Shown: positions 36,850-46,308, numbered from the stretch's first letter. The stretch is 64,000 nt of DNA from CPC320 sp002684375 (GCA_965662545.1 CBFIHZ010000009.1:1-64000); one strand, 5' to 3'. The notes: generated from the sequence alone by a model not told the origin. Program-made: numbers and translations.

Positions 36850-37725
36850 TCATCGTGTTGCGGTTTCTACGCCCAATAAGGCGGCCAGAGACCTGTCTCT
36901 GCTTGCAAACGTCCCATCTCGTGCCGTGGCAAGGACAAGTTTTCTGTGGAAGGGCTTGGGAGATGGTATCATTTTTACACACTTTGTGCGATATCGCTCC
37001 ACGTCGGGTTGCGGCAACAATGTAAAGCCCAAACCAGCCGCGACGCATTCCATGATTGCTTCAAGGTTGTCCAAAACAACCGTCCGAGCGCCCCTAGGGC
37101 GACCATATCCCAACATCTCGTTCGTGATAAGCTTGCCGATACCTGTGTCGGCCATGAAGTGAAAGAATGGATGGTTTTTCAGGATTTCTTTTAGCTCGTC
37201 CGCCAAAATGCTCTCATGTGCCGCAAAGACAAACGGCTCTTCTTGGATAACGATCTCCGATAAAGCTTCCGGTAGACTGCCGGCATCTGTCACGATCGCG
37301 GCATCGATTTGACCGTTCAAAACCTTTAGCTCCAACGCTTTGGATAAGCCTGTTTCAATCTCAAATGTCGCCTGCGGTGCTTTGAGTTGAGCCTGCTCCA
37401 AAAATCTTGGAAGAAATCGAACTGCTGCTGTCGTGACAAAGCCGATGCGGAACCTTCCAATCAACGTGTCGTTTGATCGGCAAATAGTAAGCAGGCTCTC
37501 CTCACTTCGCAAAAGCGGGATCGCCTCATCAAGGATGGAACGTCCGATTGGTGTCAAACGTGGTGGTCGAACCGAGCGATCAAACAAGTTCACACCCAGT
37601 TCAAGTTCGAGCGACTTGATCTGCATAGATAGAGCTGAGAGCGTCATATTCAGCTGCTCGGCCGCTTTGGCAAATGAACCAACCTGCGAAATTTGCACAA
37701 GGCTTTTGAGAGATCGCGTTTGCAT
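36850..37725 (-). CDS. LysR family transcriptional regulator
   Basis: 291 residues. N-terminal helix-turn-helix (SFAKAAEQLNMTLSALSMQI, ELELGVNLFDRSVRPPRLTP) and a periplasmic-binding-like effector domain. Divergent from the acyl-CoA dehydrogenase gene across a 96-bp gap with an inverted repeat; it should activate the catabolic genes at 37822-42775. Confidence 0.9.
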   Translation of the reverse strand: MQTRSLKSLVQISQVGSFAKAAEQLNMTLSALSMQIKSLELELGVNLFDRSVRPPRLTPIGRSILDEAIPLLRSEESLLTICRSNDTLIGRFRIGFVTTAAVRFLPRFLEQAQLKAPQATFEIETGLSKALELKVLNGQIDAAIVTDAGSLPEALSEIVIQEEPFVFAAHESILADELKEILKNHPFFHFMADTGIGKLITNEMLGYGRPRGARTVVLDNLEAIMECVAAGLGFTLLPQPDVERYRTKCVKMIPSPKPFHRKLVLATARDGTFASRDRSLAALLGVETATR

Positions 37726-37746
37726 AAATCAATAATTCCTGAATTT

Positions 37747-37779
37747 AAAGTTCATTCTTATTCGATTGCATTGAACTTT
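37747..37779. promoter_or_regulatory. probable LysR-type binding site
   Basis: Inverted repeat aaagttca (37747-37754) and tgaacttt (37772-37779), 17-base spacer, between the divergent LysR and dehydrogenase genes. Spacing is longer than the classical T-N11-A box, so it may be two half sites. Confidence 0.5.
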
Positions 37780-37821
37780 TACAAGCATATTCTAATGCTA
37801 TGGACTTGAAGGATTGTCGCC

Positions 37822-39039
37822 ATGATACATCGGCTTGTTAACGTTGCAAAAGAATTGGCGCCCGATTTTGAGAAACGTGCGCCTCAGTGGGACAGGACGC
37901 GCAGCTATTGTTGGGAAAATGTCAGTCAACTCGTGGATGCTGGTATTATGGGCATGTCCATCCCTAGGGAATATGGAGGTCAGGGCGCCAGTTATCTCGA
38001 TGTCGCAATGGTGGTCGAGCAGATCGCTAAGGTGTGTACGTTGACGGCACGTGTAGTCGTCGAAGGGAATATGGGTGGCATCAGCGCTGTGATGGGTTAC
38101 GGCACTGCGCAGCAAAAAGCATTCTGCGCAGAGCATGTCCTTGCCGGAGATAAACCAGCGATCTGCATCACCGAGCCGGAAGCTGGAAGTGCGGCGACTG
38201 AGATGCAAACCACGGCCCACAAGCAGGGGGGGAAGTATATTCTCAACGGTACCAAACACTGGATTACTGGTGGCGGCGTGTCCAAACTTCATCTGGTTTT
38301 TGCGCGTGTTCTGGATGAGGCTGGCTCGCTACAAGGAATTGGCGGTTTTATCCTCTTTGCCGATCCGACCGCTGAGGGGGTTCCAAAAGGTTTCACCGTC
38401 GTAGGTCGAGAACATACTATGGGTCTTTGCGGCATGCCTGAGGCCGAATTGCGCTTTGATAATATTGAGATTGACGAAAAGTGGCTGATTAAGCCACCCT
38501 CGGGGCTGAAACACGGTTTTGCCGATCTTATGAATGCCTACAATTCGCAGCGTGTCGGCGCTGGCACGATCGCCCTTGGTGTCGCGGCCGGAGCGCTAGA
38601 ACATGCAAAAAGATATCTGCTTACAAGAGAGCAGTTTGGGCGTCCTCTGGCTGAGTTTCAAGGCTTGCAATGGATGCTTGCAGACATGGACACGCAGGTG
38701 CATGCTGCGCGCTTACTTTTGCATGAAGCGGCGCGCTCGCGCGGTCCTAACGCCAGCCAATACCCTGATTTTACGATGGCGGCCCGGGCAAAACTCTTCG
38801 CTTCTGAGAGTGCGATCAAAGTCGTCAGCGACGCTCTGCAGATGTTCGGAGCGCGGGGTTATGGAGACAAAGAACCTCTTGAACGAATGTACCGTGACGT
38901 CCGCATGTTCACCATCGGTGGCGGCACCGCGCAGATTCTGCGCACACAAATCGCCGGACATATTCTTGGCATGAAAACACCTCAGACGCGTGAGGGTTAT
39001 TCGCGGCTCGCAGACATCTCGCGGATTGCGACCAAATAG
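37822..39039 (+). CDS. acyl-CoA dehydrogenase family protein lacking the usual catalytic glutamate
   Basis: 405 residues, complete three-domain FAD fold: SIPREYGGQGASYLDVAMV, CITEPEAGSAATEM, GTKHWITGG, YLLTREQFGRPLAEFQGLQW, RGYGDKEPLERMYRDVRMF. The base glutamate in MCAD-type enzymes lies in YEGT; here the segment is IGGGT (366-369). In isovaleryl-/long-chain types it lies in (L/Q)ERL; here it is SQRV with Gln243. So neither position has Glu. From memory, the same Gln/Gly pattern occurs in 3-sulfinopropionyl-CoA desulfinase (AcdDPN7), which releases sulfite from an acyl-CoA instead of dehydrogenating it. An unusual arginine (Arg77 in LTARVVVEGNMG) sits near the expected acyl end. Desulfinase-like chemistry is inference; a dehydrogenase with altered base is the alternative. 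Confidence 0.8.
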   Translation: MIHRLVNVAKELAPDFEKRAPQWDRTRSYCWENVSQLVDAGIMGMSIPREYGGQGASYLDVAMVVEQIAKVCTLTARVVVEGNMGGISAVMGYGTAQQKAFCAEHVLAGDKPAICITEPEAGSAATEMQTTAHKQGGKYILNGTKHWITGGGVSKLHLVFARVLDEAGSLQGIGGFILFADPTAEGVPKGFTVVGREHTMGLCGMPEAELRFDNIEIDEKWLIKPPSGLKHGFADLMNAYNSQRVGAGTIALGVAAGALEHAKRYLLTREQFGRPLAEFQGLQWMLADMDTQVHAARLLLHEAARSRGPNASQYPDFTMAARAKLFASESAIKVVSDALQMFGARGYGDKEPLERMYRDVRMFTIGGGTAQILRTQIAGHILGMKTPQTREGYSRLADISRIATK

Positions 39040-39047
39040 GAAATCCC

Positions 39048-40661
39048 ATGAAAACTGAGAAAAACTTACGTGCTGCGGATTTGCTCGCGCGGCGATTCTA
39101 TCAGGCCGGATGTCGGTACGCCTTTGGTATGCCGGGTGGCGAGGTATTGACCGTCGTTGACGCCCTTGAGAAAGCAGGCGTCCAGTTCATTCTATGCAAG
39201 CACGAGAATAGTGCTGGTTTTATGGCTGAAGGCGCACACCACATGACCGGCGCGCCTGGCATTTTGGTCGCGACGGTGGGGCCGGGTGCTGTCAATGGCG
39301 TCAACGTTGTCGCGAATGCGTATCAAGATCGGGTTCCCCTCATTGTGTTGACTGGTTGTGTTGATGCAACCGAAACGCTGAGCTACACACATCAGGTTCT
39401 TGATCACCAAGCCGTATTCCGCCCGATCACCAAGGCCAGCTTTATGCTGACCGCTGACGGCGCGGACACGATTGCAGACAAGGCTATCGTCGTTGCAACA
39501 GACGGGCGGGATGGCCCTGTCCACATCGATGTGCCTATCTCGGTCGCGGACGTTCAGCCGGGACCAGTCCATATGCGCCGTCGCGCAAAAACCAGCCGCG
39601 TAGTTCCAGCCGAAACAGAGCTTGCGCTTGCGCGCTCCTGGTTGGGCAGTTCTAAGAAACCCTTGATGATAGCGGGGCTGGACGCTTTAAAAGACGATGC
39701 AAGCGCGTCCATCAAGCGTTTTTGCGAACGCCAAAACGTGCCGGTTATCACCACGTACAAGGCGAAAGGTATCTTGCCAGAAGATCATCCTCTGTGTCTT
39801 GGGGGGGGCGGATTGTCGCCCCGTAACGACGACATCCTTCTGCCCTTCGTTCGCCAAGCGGATCTGATTATCTGCGCTGGCTATGACCCAATTGAGATGC
39901 GCGTCGGTTGGCGTGATGTTTGGGACGCGGACAAGGTAAATGTGATCGAGATTGCGACCGAGCCAAACATCCATTACATGCACCAGTCTACCCTGCAGTT
40001 TGTGTCCCATGTCGGACTGACCCTAGATGCGATATCACATGGTATCTCTGGCGGTGAGCGTTGGTCAGTCGGCGACGTGCAATCCAAACTCGCCGCTGCA
40101 TTCAAAGAACCCGATGAATGGGGGCCGGGCACTGTGATCGATATTTGCCGAGAAGTCCTGCCCAGGGATACGGTAGCAACAGTGGATGCAGGCGCGCACC
40201 GCATTCTTCTGTCACAAAAGTGGAAATGCTTTGCACCCAAGGAACTTTTGCAATCTTCCGCCCTGTGCACCATGGGATGCGCCGTTCCTCTTGCAATGGG
40301 GGCGTCGCTCATCGCGCCTGAACGCACTGTCATTTCTTTCTCAGGCGATGCCGGGATGCTGATGGTTGCAGGTGAATTGTCCACCGCGGCTGAGCTTGGT
40401 CTGAAAACCATCTTTGTCGTATTCGTCGATGCAAGTCTTGCTCTGATTGATATCAAACAGCGCAGTCGCAAAATGAAAAATGCAGGCGTGGATTTTGCCA
40501 AGCATGACTTCGCAAAACTGGCCGATACCTTTGGAGGAGCCGGCCATACGGTCACCTCAGTTGCCGAACTCAAAACCGCCTTATCTGAAGCACATAATGT
40601 CGACACCTTTACAGTTATTGCCGCAGTAATCGACCGGGGGGCCTATGATGGACGGATCTGA
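39048..40661 (+). CDS. ThDP-dependent enzyme, acetolactate synthase-like
   Basis: 537 residues. N-terminal pyrimidine-binding domain with GMPGGEVLTVVDAL and the activating glutamate in CKHENSAGFMAEG (Glu53); central domain; C-terminal diphosphate-binding domain with FSGDAGMLMVAGELSTAAEL ending in VDASLALID in place of the usual N(D/N)xxY. Relatives include acetolactate synthase, sulfoacetaldehyde acetyltransferase and 2-oxoacid decarboxylases. With an aminotransferase directly downstream (17-base overlap), decarboxylation or ligation of a 2-oxo acid made by transamination is likely. Substrate not assigned. Confidence 0.85.
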   Translation: MKTEKNLRAADLLARRFYQAGCRYAFGMPGGEVLTVVDALEKAGVQFILCKHENSAGFMAEGAHHMTGAPGILVATVGPGAVNGVNVVANAYQDRVPLIVLTGCVDATETLSYTHQVLDHQAVFRPITKASFMLTADGADTIADKAIVVATDGRDGPVHIDVPISVADVQPGPVHMRRRAKTSRVVPAETELALARSWLGSSKKPLMIAGLDALKDDASASIKRFCERQNVPVITTYKAKGILPEDHPLCLGGGGLSPRNDDILLPFVRQADLIICAGYDPIEMRVGWRDVWDADKVNVIEIATEPNIHYMHQSTLQFVSHVGLTLDAISHGISGGERWSVGDVQSKLAAAFKEPDEWGPGTVIDICREVLPRDTVATVDAGAHRILLSQKWKCFAPKELLQSSALCTMGCAVPLAMGASLIAPERTVISFSGDAGMLMVAGELSTAAELGLKTIFVVFVDASLALIDIKQRSRKMKNAGVDFAKHDFAKLADTFGGAGHTVTSVAELKTALSEAHNVDTFTVIAAVIDRGAYDGRI

Positions 40662-41868
40662 TGTGAATGCTGATAGGTTGGCAGTTATTGCGCCATCGAT
40701 GATCCTAGGTTTGATGGCGCAGGCCCTCGAACTGAAGGCGCTGGGTCACCCGGTGATTGATCTGGGAATTGGTGAGCCGGATTTCAAAACACCAGATCAT
40801 ATCAAGAAAGCCGCCTATCAGGCGATTAAAAACGATGAGACGCGATACACGCTTGTCGCGGGCACACCCATGCTCAGAACTGCGATCCGTAACAAACTAA
40901 AGCGGGACAACAACCTCGATTACCCCCTCGATAACATCACCGTTTCGGGCGGAGCCAAACAAGTTATTTTCAACGCTTTTATGGCATCGCTCTCACAGGG
41001 TGACGAGGTGATCGTGCCCTCCCCTAATTGGCCATCTTATCTCGATATGGTGGCCATTGCAGATGGGACCCCGGTGAGTGTCGAATGCCCGCAAAGCGAC
41101 CGCTTCCTGCTCACGCCGGAACGGCTCGAGGCGGCGATAACGCCGAGCACCAGATGGCTGGTAATGAACTCACCTTCAAACCCGACAGGTGGGGCATATA
41201 CAAAAACTCAGCTCGTTCAGATCGCCAAAGTGTTGCGCGCCCACAAACATGTCTGGGTTCTGAGTGATGACATCTATGAGCACCTGATGTTCCAAGGCCA
41301 CGACTTTGTGTCCATACTAAACGTTGCACCAGACCTGAAATCCAGAACTCTCTTGGTCAATGGTGTTTCAAAGGTGTTCGCGATGACAGGATGGCGTATT
41401 GGCTATGGTGCGGGGCCAAAGGCGCTTATTGACGGCATGAACGTCGTTCAAGGTCAAAGCAGCACGCAGGCTTGTTCAATCTCTCAAGCAGCGGCGGTTG
41501 CCGCGTTAAATGGGCCAACTGACTTTTTTGCAGACCGCGCTGCCGAATTTGAGGCCCGGCGTGACCTTGTCGTTGCAGCGCTAATTGCGATTCAGGGTAT
41601 CAAGTGTCTAAGTCCAGAAGGCGCGTTTTATGTTTTTCCAAGCTGTGAGGGCTTGATTGGAAAACGCACCCCCGAAGGCAATATTCTCACCGATGACATT
41701 GCCGTCAGCACCTGGCTATTGACATCGCATCATGTATCGACGGTGCCGGGATCGGTTTTCGGCCTGTCCCCACATATCCGCATTTCAACCGCTGCATCGC
41801 AAGCAGACCTTAAAACGGCTTGCACGCGTATTACCGCAGCTTGCGCAACGTTGAGTGGCACGTCATGA
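40645..41868 (+). CDS. aspartate aminotransferase-family transaminase
   Basis: 407 residues, class I fold. Seen: GIGEPDFKTPDHIKKAA, SPSNPTGGAYT, LSDDIYEHLMF and the Schiff-base segment NGVSKVFAMTGWRIGY, with the C-terminal HIRISTAAS arginine. It overlaps the ThDP gene by 17 bases, so the two are translated together. Deaminates an amino acid to a 2-oxo acid for the upstream enzyme. Confidence 0.88.
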   Translation: MMDGSDVNADRLAVIAPSMILGLMAQALELKALGHPVIDLGIGEPDFKTPDHIKKAAYQAIKNDETRYTLVAGTPMLRTAIRNKLKRDNNLDYPLDNITVSGGAKQVIFNAFMASLSQGDEVIVPSPNWPSYLDMVAIADGTPVSVECPQSDRFLLTPERLEAAITPSTRWLVMNSPSNPTGGAYTKTQLVQIAKVLRAHKHVWVLSDDIYEHLMFQGHDFVSILNVAPDLKSRTLLVNGVSKVFAMTGWRIGYGAGPKALIDGMNVVQGQSSTQACSISQAAAVAALNGPTDFFADRAAEFEARRDLVVAALIAIQGIKCLSPEGAFYVFPSCEGLIGKRTPEGNILTDDIAVSTWLLTSHHVSTVPGSVFGLSPHIRISTAASQADLKTACTRITAACATLSGTS

Positions 41869-41871
41869 CGG

Positions 41872-42775
41872 TCATCTGAATACCTTTCAGATTCCCGACC
41901 TCAGCCGAATCCTTGCTGGCCCACGTATACGCACTTGCTGGACGTTCTCGGTGCTGATGTCACTAGGGTTGAAAATCCTCTGCCGGCGGGAGATGACACC
42001 AGAAGCCGGGGCCGCCTTATGTCACCGAACAAGACGACCAAACGGCGGATCCAAGCGCTTATTTCATCTGCGCGAACCGCAATAAGCGCCCGAGTGCACG
42101 CGACCTTTCCAAATCGGGGGGCAAGAAACCCTTCGAAAATTTGCCATTAAAGCTGATGTGCTGGTGGAGCTTTTTTAAACCCGCGGGCGTTGACGAAGTT
42201 TGGACTTGATTATTCGCGCCTGAAAAAACAGGCACCAAGTATCGTGTATTGTTCAATTTCGGGCTTAGGGCAGGGTGGACCGAATGCCAAAAAACCGACT
42301 GCGATTTGATGGCACCGGCCTGCGACGGGATCATGCCGCTCACAGGCAAGCCTGAGGGGCTCCCGATGAAAGTGGGGGTCGGTCGCGCTGATGTTTTGTG
42401 TGGCATGTACGCCTCATCTGGCATTCTGACGGCTTTGCGGCACCAGGATATGACTGGTGCGGGGCAACATATTGACCTTGCTTTGGTCGATGCACATTTT
42501 AAGCGCATTCGCCGAATGGATCGGCAAACCTGACCGGGCAGACACCCCGAGCTTTGCGACAAACCCCGTACATCTTTCTCATCTAAATGCGCGTGTTGGT
42601 TTGATCTCCGAGGCTCTCACAGCGACAAGACCGATACCGCAATCAAAGGACTTGGGGATATTGGCGTGCCGTTTGGTCCAGTCAATACGGTGTATGCCGT
42701 TTTGGTGCAGATCATGTCGAACCGCATGGGCCGAAAATTGGGTGTTTTGCAGTTGCCTGATCACGCACAGACTTA
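41872..42775 (+). pseudogene. CaiB/BaiF class III CoA-transferase, multiply frameshifted
   Basis: Homology appears in all three plus frames in the right order: FQIPDLSRILAGP, LDVLGADVTRVENPLPAGDD, YFICANRN, KADVLVE, GLDYSRLKKQAPSIVYCSIS, ACDGIMPLTGKPEGLPMKVG, VLCGMYASSGILTALRHQDM, HIDLALVDAHF, FGPVNTV. At least eight indels and an early stop. It directly follows the aminotransferase gene and was surely part of the operon. It would have made the acyl-CoA used by the dehydrogenase-like protein. The 3' end is replaced by IS481 sequence. Confidence 0.88.
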
Positions 42776-43372
42776 GATGCCGTTGTCGGTTAGGATTGTG
42801 TGGATTTTGTAAGGTACGGTTTCGAGCACAGCCTCTAGAAACTCCCGGGCCGTCTTGCGGCTCGTTTTAGCTACAAGCTGCGCCACGGCAAGCTTACGGG
42901 TCCGGTCAAGGGCTGTGAAAAGATATCACTTTCCGTCGTTGGTGCGCACTGCGGCGATGTCGAAAAGGAAATATCCAACAGGGTAGCGTTTGAACTTTTG
43001 CCGTTTGGGCTTGTCGCCGTCTATCTCCGGCGGGCGCGATCTTCCATGCCGCCGCCCAGCAGCGGTGTTGCGAAGATCGCGTCAGGTGCGGGATGGTTGG
43101 TTGTATGACCGATAACAATCATCCATCGGCAGGAGCGTTGGACGCCGAACGGCGACAATCATTGCGTCTTCATCGGCGTTCGGAACCGTGGAACTGGGTT
43201 GCGTTGCACCCGTTTTGCGATCTTCAACCGTTACGCGCTTGCGCCATTTTGCAAGCGCTTTGACATTGACACCGAGGTCCCGGCTCAGCGCTGCGGTTGT
43301 AGCTTGCGATGACTGTATTACAGCTCTGATAGCGTGCTTAGTCGCGGCGTAGCCGTGACGTACCTGTCCCAT
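42776..43372 (-). pseudogene. IS481-family transposase, broken
   Basis: Minus strand starts MGQVRHGYAATKHAIRAVIQ and ALSRDLGVNVKALAKWRKRV TVEDRKTG, then after a frameshift IPHLTRSSQHRCW and in other frames DKPKRQKFKRYPVGYF-like and LDRTRKLAVAQLVAKTSRKT, ending at LTDNGI, where the element is lost and CoA-transferase remnants begin. Only the first half of the transposase is left. Confidence 0.8.
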
Positions 43373-43446
43373 AATGCTTCCTTCAATTTCAAAAAACAGG
43401 GCGCACCATCAAACCGTGGGATCAAACAGCTAAGTAAAAGCTGTGA

Positions 43447-44379
43447 TTAAATTTTTTCTTTGGGCCGCTGCTGTGCTATCACTATTAGAACACCGGCAAA
43501 AACAATTAAGATGATACCTATTATACTCATTATTCCAGGTATGATCCCCCAGAATATCCAACCAAAAAGCCCAACCGAGATTAAATAGGCGTATTCATAA
43601 ATAGCCAAATAACTGGTCTCTGCTAATTGATAAGCTTTTGTCATCAGGGATAAAGCAACTGAAGCACCAACAGCAATCAGCAGTATCCAAAGCCAAAATA
43701 AGTCATCAACTATCTGCCAACCTTTGAATAAAAAAGGGGCTTGATCAAGCAGTTCAGAAGGTACCGGCAAAATAGTGAACGCCGTTGTCACCACAGCACC
43801 ACAGACCCCAATGCTCACAATAAAACTCATCAAAATGGCAAGTGGGCTCTCATCACGCAAGTGGCGAAAGGTGATAATAGATCCCATTGCGTAACAAGCT
43901 CCGGCCATAACTGGCAGCATGTGATAAATAGAAAATCCTTCGTTACCAGGTTTGAAAACAAGCAAAACGCCACAGGTTCCCATAATAACCGCTATTATTC
44001 GACGCCAGCCAATGCGTTCCTTGAAAAGCAAGGCCGAGAAGAGCAATACAAATATTGGTGATGTAAAGAGGCCAGCTCCAGCCTCGGCGATAGGCATCAT
44101 TGGCATAACGGCAAAATAAAGCAGTATAGCAGTGACCATAAAAACGGTTCGCGCCAATACTGGTTTCCAATATTTTGGTATCACGGTAACGCCAAAGGCG
44201 CGGCCGAGAAACGCCACCATTAACATAGCGAATAGTGATCTGCTAAAGTGGAATTGACCCACACCAACCTGATCTGAAACTAATAAGGTAAGGTTATCGG
44301 AAAACCCGAAAACCGATATGCCACACACGAGCAGGACAGCCCCGCGCGTTGCGGGCTGGATGCTATTTAACCAAGCCAA
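43447..44379 (-). CDS. EamA/DMT superfamily exporter
   Basis: 310 residues, ten predicted membrane segments in two EamA repeats (MMPIAEAGAGLFTSPIFVLL in the first, LAETSYLAIYEYAYLISVGL in the second). Start is TTG 44379 with AGGA 8 bases upstream. Members export amino acids or metabolites; the substrate is unknown. Isolated between two IS remnants. Confidence 0.85.
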   Translation of the reverse strand: MAWLNSIQPATRGAVLLVCGISVFGFSDNLTLLVSDQVGVGQFHFSRSLFAMLMVAFLGRAFGVTVIPKYWKPVLARTVFMVTAILLYFAVMPMMPIAEAGAGLFTSPIFVLLFSALLFKERIGWRRIIAVIMGTCGVLLVFKPGNEGFSIYHMLPVMAGACYAMGSIITFRHLRDESPLAILMSFIVSIGVCGAVVTTAFTILPVPSELLDQAPFLFKGWQIVDDLFWLWILLIAVGASVALSLMTKAYQLAETSYLAIYEYAYLISVGLFGWIFWGIIPGIMSIIGIILIVFAGVLIVIAQQRPKEKI

Positions 44380-44617
44380 TATCGCATTCCTAATTTACCC
44401 CAGTTATGAAGTTATTTTATTTGCAAGGCGGCCTCAGGGCAACGGTCACTATGTCACTGATACAAGGTATTGCAAGGGAGTTGTTTTGCAAATGCGCCGT
44501 GCCACAGTCAGGGATGAGCTATGACTGAATCTGGTGTTTGGGGAGTTTGAAGGTTGGCGGCATATCTGGTTGATTTGTTGTTGAAAGACAGCAAGGCAAC
44601 CAATGGGATACACCGTC

Positions 44618-44815
44618 ATGAAAACGACTAACATTATTGATTTTGCGCGTCGAGACGAGATCACGGACGCGCTGACGGATTTGCTTAGAACGGGGGCGCA
44701 GCCATTGATCGCAACAGCAGTTGAGGCTGAACTTGCCGGTTATCTGGTTCAATTTTCTGACTTGCGCATTGAGGCAGCTCACGCGGCTGTCGTGCGCAAT
44801 GGACATCAATATTTA
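44618..44815 (+). pseudogene. IS256-family transposase, N-terminal fragment
   Basis: MKTTNIIDFARRDEITDALT, LLRTGAQPLIATAVEAELAG, AAHAAVVRNGH match the N-terminus of mutator-type transposases; after RNGH the homology stops. No IS right half near. Could be the missing N-terminal part of the element whose middle lies at 35968-36333. Confidence 0.75.
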
Positions 44816-44883
44816 CAATCGTATTATATCGCGAGGCACAATTGCAAAAGGGCCCGACTAGGTGACTATGTATCTTACGGATG

Positions 44884-44972
44884 GTAAAAAAGAAAAACCA
44901 CTTCCGCTGCTACAGGATGTCCCGAGGCATTAGGACACGCGGGCGGGTTATACCCTGCGCGGTAGAAGTGGT
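44884..44972 (-). ncRNA. structured RNA element or elaborate terminator
   Basis: On the minus strand outer arms ACCACTTC (44972-44965) and GAAGTGGT (44904-44897) pair; inside are CCGC/GCGG, GGG-TATAA-CCC and TGTCC-N10-GGACA (44918-44922 with 44933-44937), giving a multibranched fold. It ends in TTTTTCTTTTTT (44896-44885), a strong intrinsic terminator tail. So a minus-strand transcript very probably ends here. No gene is recognised upstream of it, which makes a small RNA possible. Confidence 0.5.
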
Positions 44973-45103
44973 ATTTTGTCCGAAGATTGGGTGTCCCGTC
45001 GTTACTGCATAATGGATAATGATCGCGTGAATTTGTTTTAAATCCTGATTGAAAATTTCTGTTGCCCATAAAATTTTCGAAGTTTGGTCGTTTCCTGACC
45101 TAT

Positions 45104-45194
45104 CGGTGTTGCTGTTGTCCCACACCGTCGCGGGGATAGCTGGAGGCGTTCCCCCTAGTCAGACTGACCACTATCTCCGCCAACAGCAACACCG
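45104..45194. repeat. 14-bp inverted repeat
   Basis: cggtgttgctgttg (45104-45117) is perfectly repeated in reverse complement at 45181-45194 with a 63-base spacer that itself contains GGGGATAGC and GTTCCCCC. May be ends of a small mobile element or part of the transcript that terminates at 44885. Confidence 0.5.
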
Positions 45195-45462
45195 AGGGCC
45201 GGGAAAATTGGCGCGATTTAAATGGCTTCTGAAAGTTCAAAGTCGCCAGGTAAGAGGCGCCAAGTAAGCCCGTCTCCTGAGGTTTTAACCGTCCAGCCTA
45301 ACGAGAGTGTCGACCGGATGCTCGTAGGTGGCCATTTTAATAGTCAATTATGGACTTAGCTTTCCGTATCAGTAAGCTTTATCAGTAAGCGACTGTTTCC
45401 AATCGCCAACCCTAAAAATATGTTTTGGATGTCGTTTTATCAGGTACAGAAAAAGGCGATTT

Positions 45463-46308
45463 ATGCCGTTAACCATTGGGACCAATATAGGGGCCTTATG
45501 GGCCTCTGCTGCTATAACTTCACACCAGCGCGGTGCGGAGACCGCTATGGCTCGGCTGGCATCTGGAAAGCGTATTAATTCATCTGCAGATGACCCTGCC
45601 GGTGTCGCCATTGCATCCAGAATGAATTCAGAAATCAGGAGCACAAGCCAAGCCATCCGCAATGCTTTAGACGGTCAGGCGCTTCTAGATACTGCCGAAG
45701 GGGGGCATAAGGAGGTTGAAAACATACTGCAACGGATGCGGGAAATCGCAGTTCAGGCAGCAAATGACACAAATAGTGCTCAAGACCGAGATAATCTCAA
45801 CGCGGAAATGAAAGCTTTATCGACTGAAATTGACCGGATTTCTTCAGTCACGAGCTGGGCAGGGCAAAATTTGATGGGTGAGGGTCGTTCCCAGTTCTCG
45901 TTTCAGGTTGGAACTTCAATAAATGCGAAATCTGCTATTACCGTTCCCATAAACTCAATGTCTGCGAACACATTGTCGGTTGACCACGCAGCGGTATCGG
46001 TAAATGGCCCCGAGGCCTCAAGATCTGCTATTTCTGCGATAGATGGGGCGATCACATTGGTCAATTCACAGCGTTCTATGCTGGGAGCAACATCAAACCG
46101 TTTGAGCTACGCAGTCAATAACCTTACAAATGTTTCAAACAATTTGACGGCTGCTTTGGGCCGCATTCAGGATGCTGATTATGCAGCGGAAATAACCGCT
46201 TTGGCCAAACACCAAATTCTACAAAAAGCTGCCATGGCTATGCTTGCCCAAGCCAACGCCTCTAAAGGGTATATTCTGACCTTATTACGTTCTTTAAACA
46301 AAATCTGA
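45463..46308 (+). CDS. fliC: flagellin
   Basis: 281 residues. N-terminal D0/D1 helices (RLASGKRINSSADDPAGVAI ASRM, VENILQRMREIAVQAANDT) and C-terminal helices (SNRLSYAVNNLTNVSNNLTA, RIQDADYAAEITALAKHQIL) with only a short central region, typical of Rhodobacterales flagellins. It ends GYILTLLRSLNKI rather than the usual LLR(S/G) end, four extra residues. Filament subunit exported by the flagellar apparatus. It has no flagellar neighbours here; a second flagellin is at 61805. Confidence 0.93.
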   Translation: MPLTIGTNIGALWASAAITSHQRGAETAMARLASGKRINSSADDPAGVAIASRMNSEIRSTSQAIRNALDGQALLDTAEGGHKEVENILQRMREIAVQAANDTNSAQDRDNLNAEMKALSTEIDRISSVTSWAGQNLMGEGRSQFSFQVGTSINAKSAITVPINSMSANTLSVDHAAVSVNGPEASRSAISAIDGAITLVNSQRSMLGATSNRLSYAVNNLTNVSNNLTAALGRIQDADYAAEITALAKHQILQKAAMAMLAQANASKGYILTLLRSLNKI

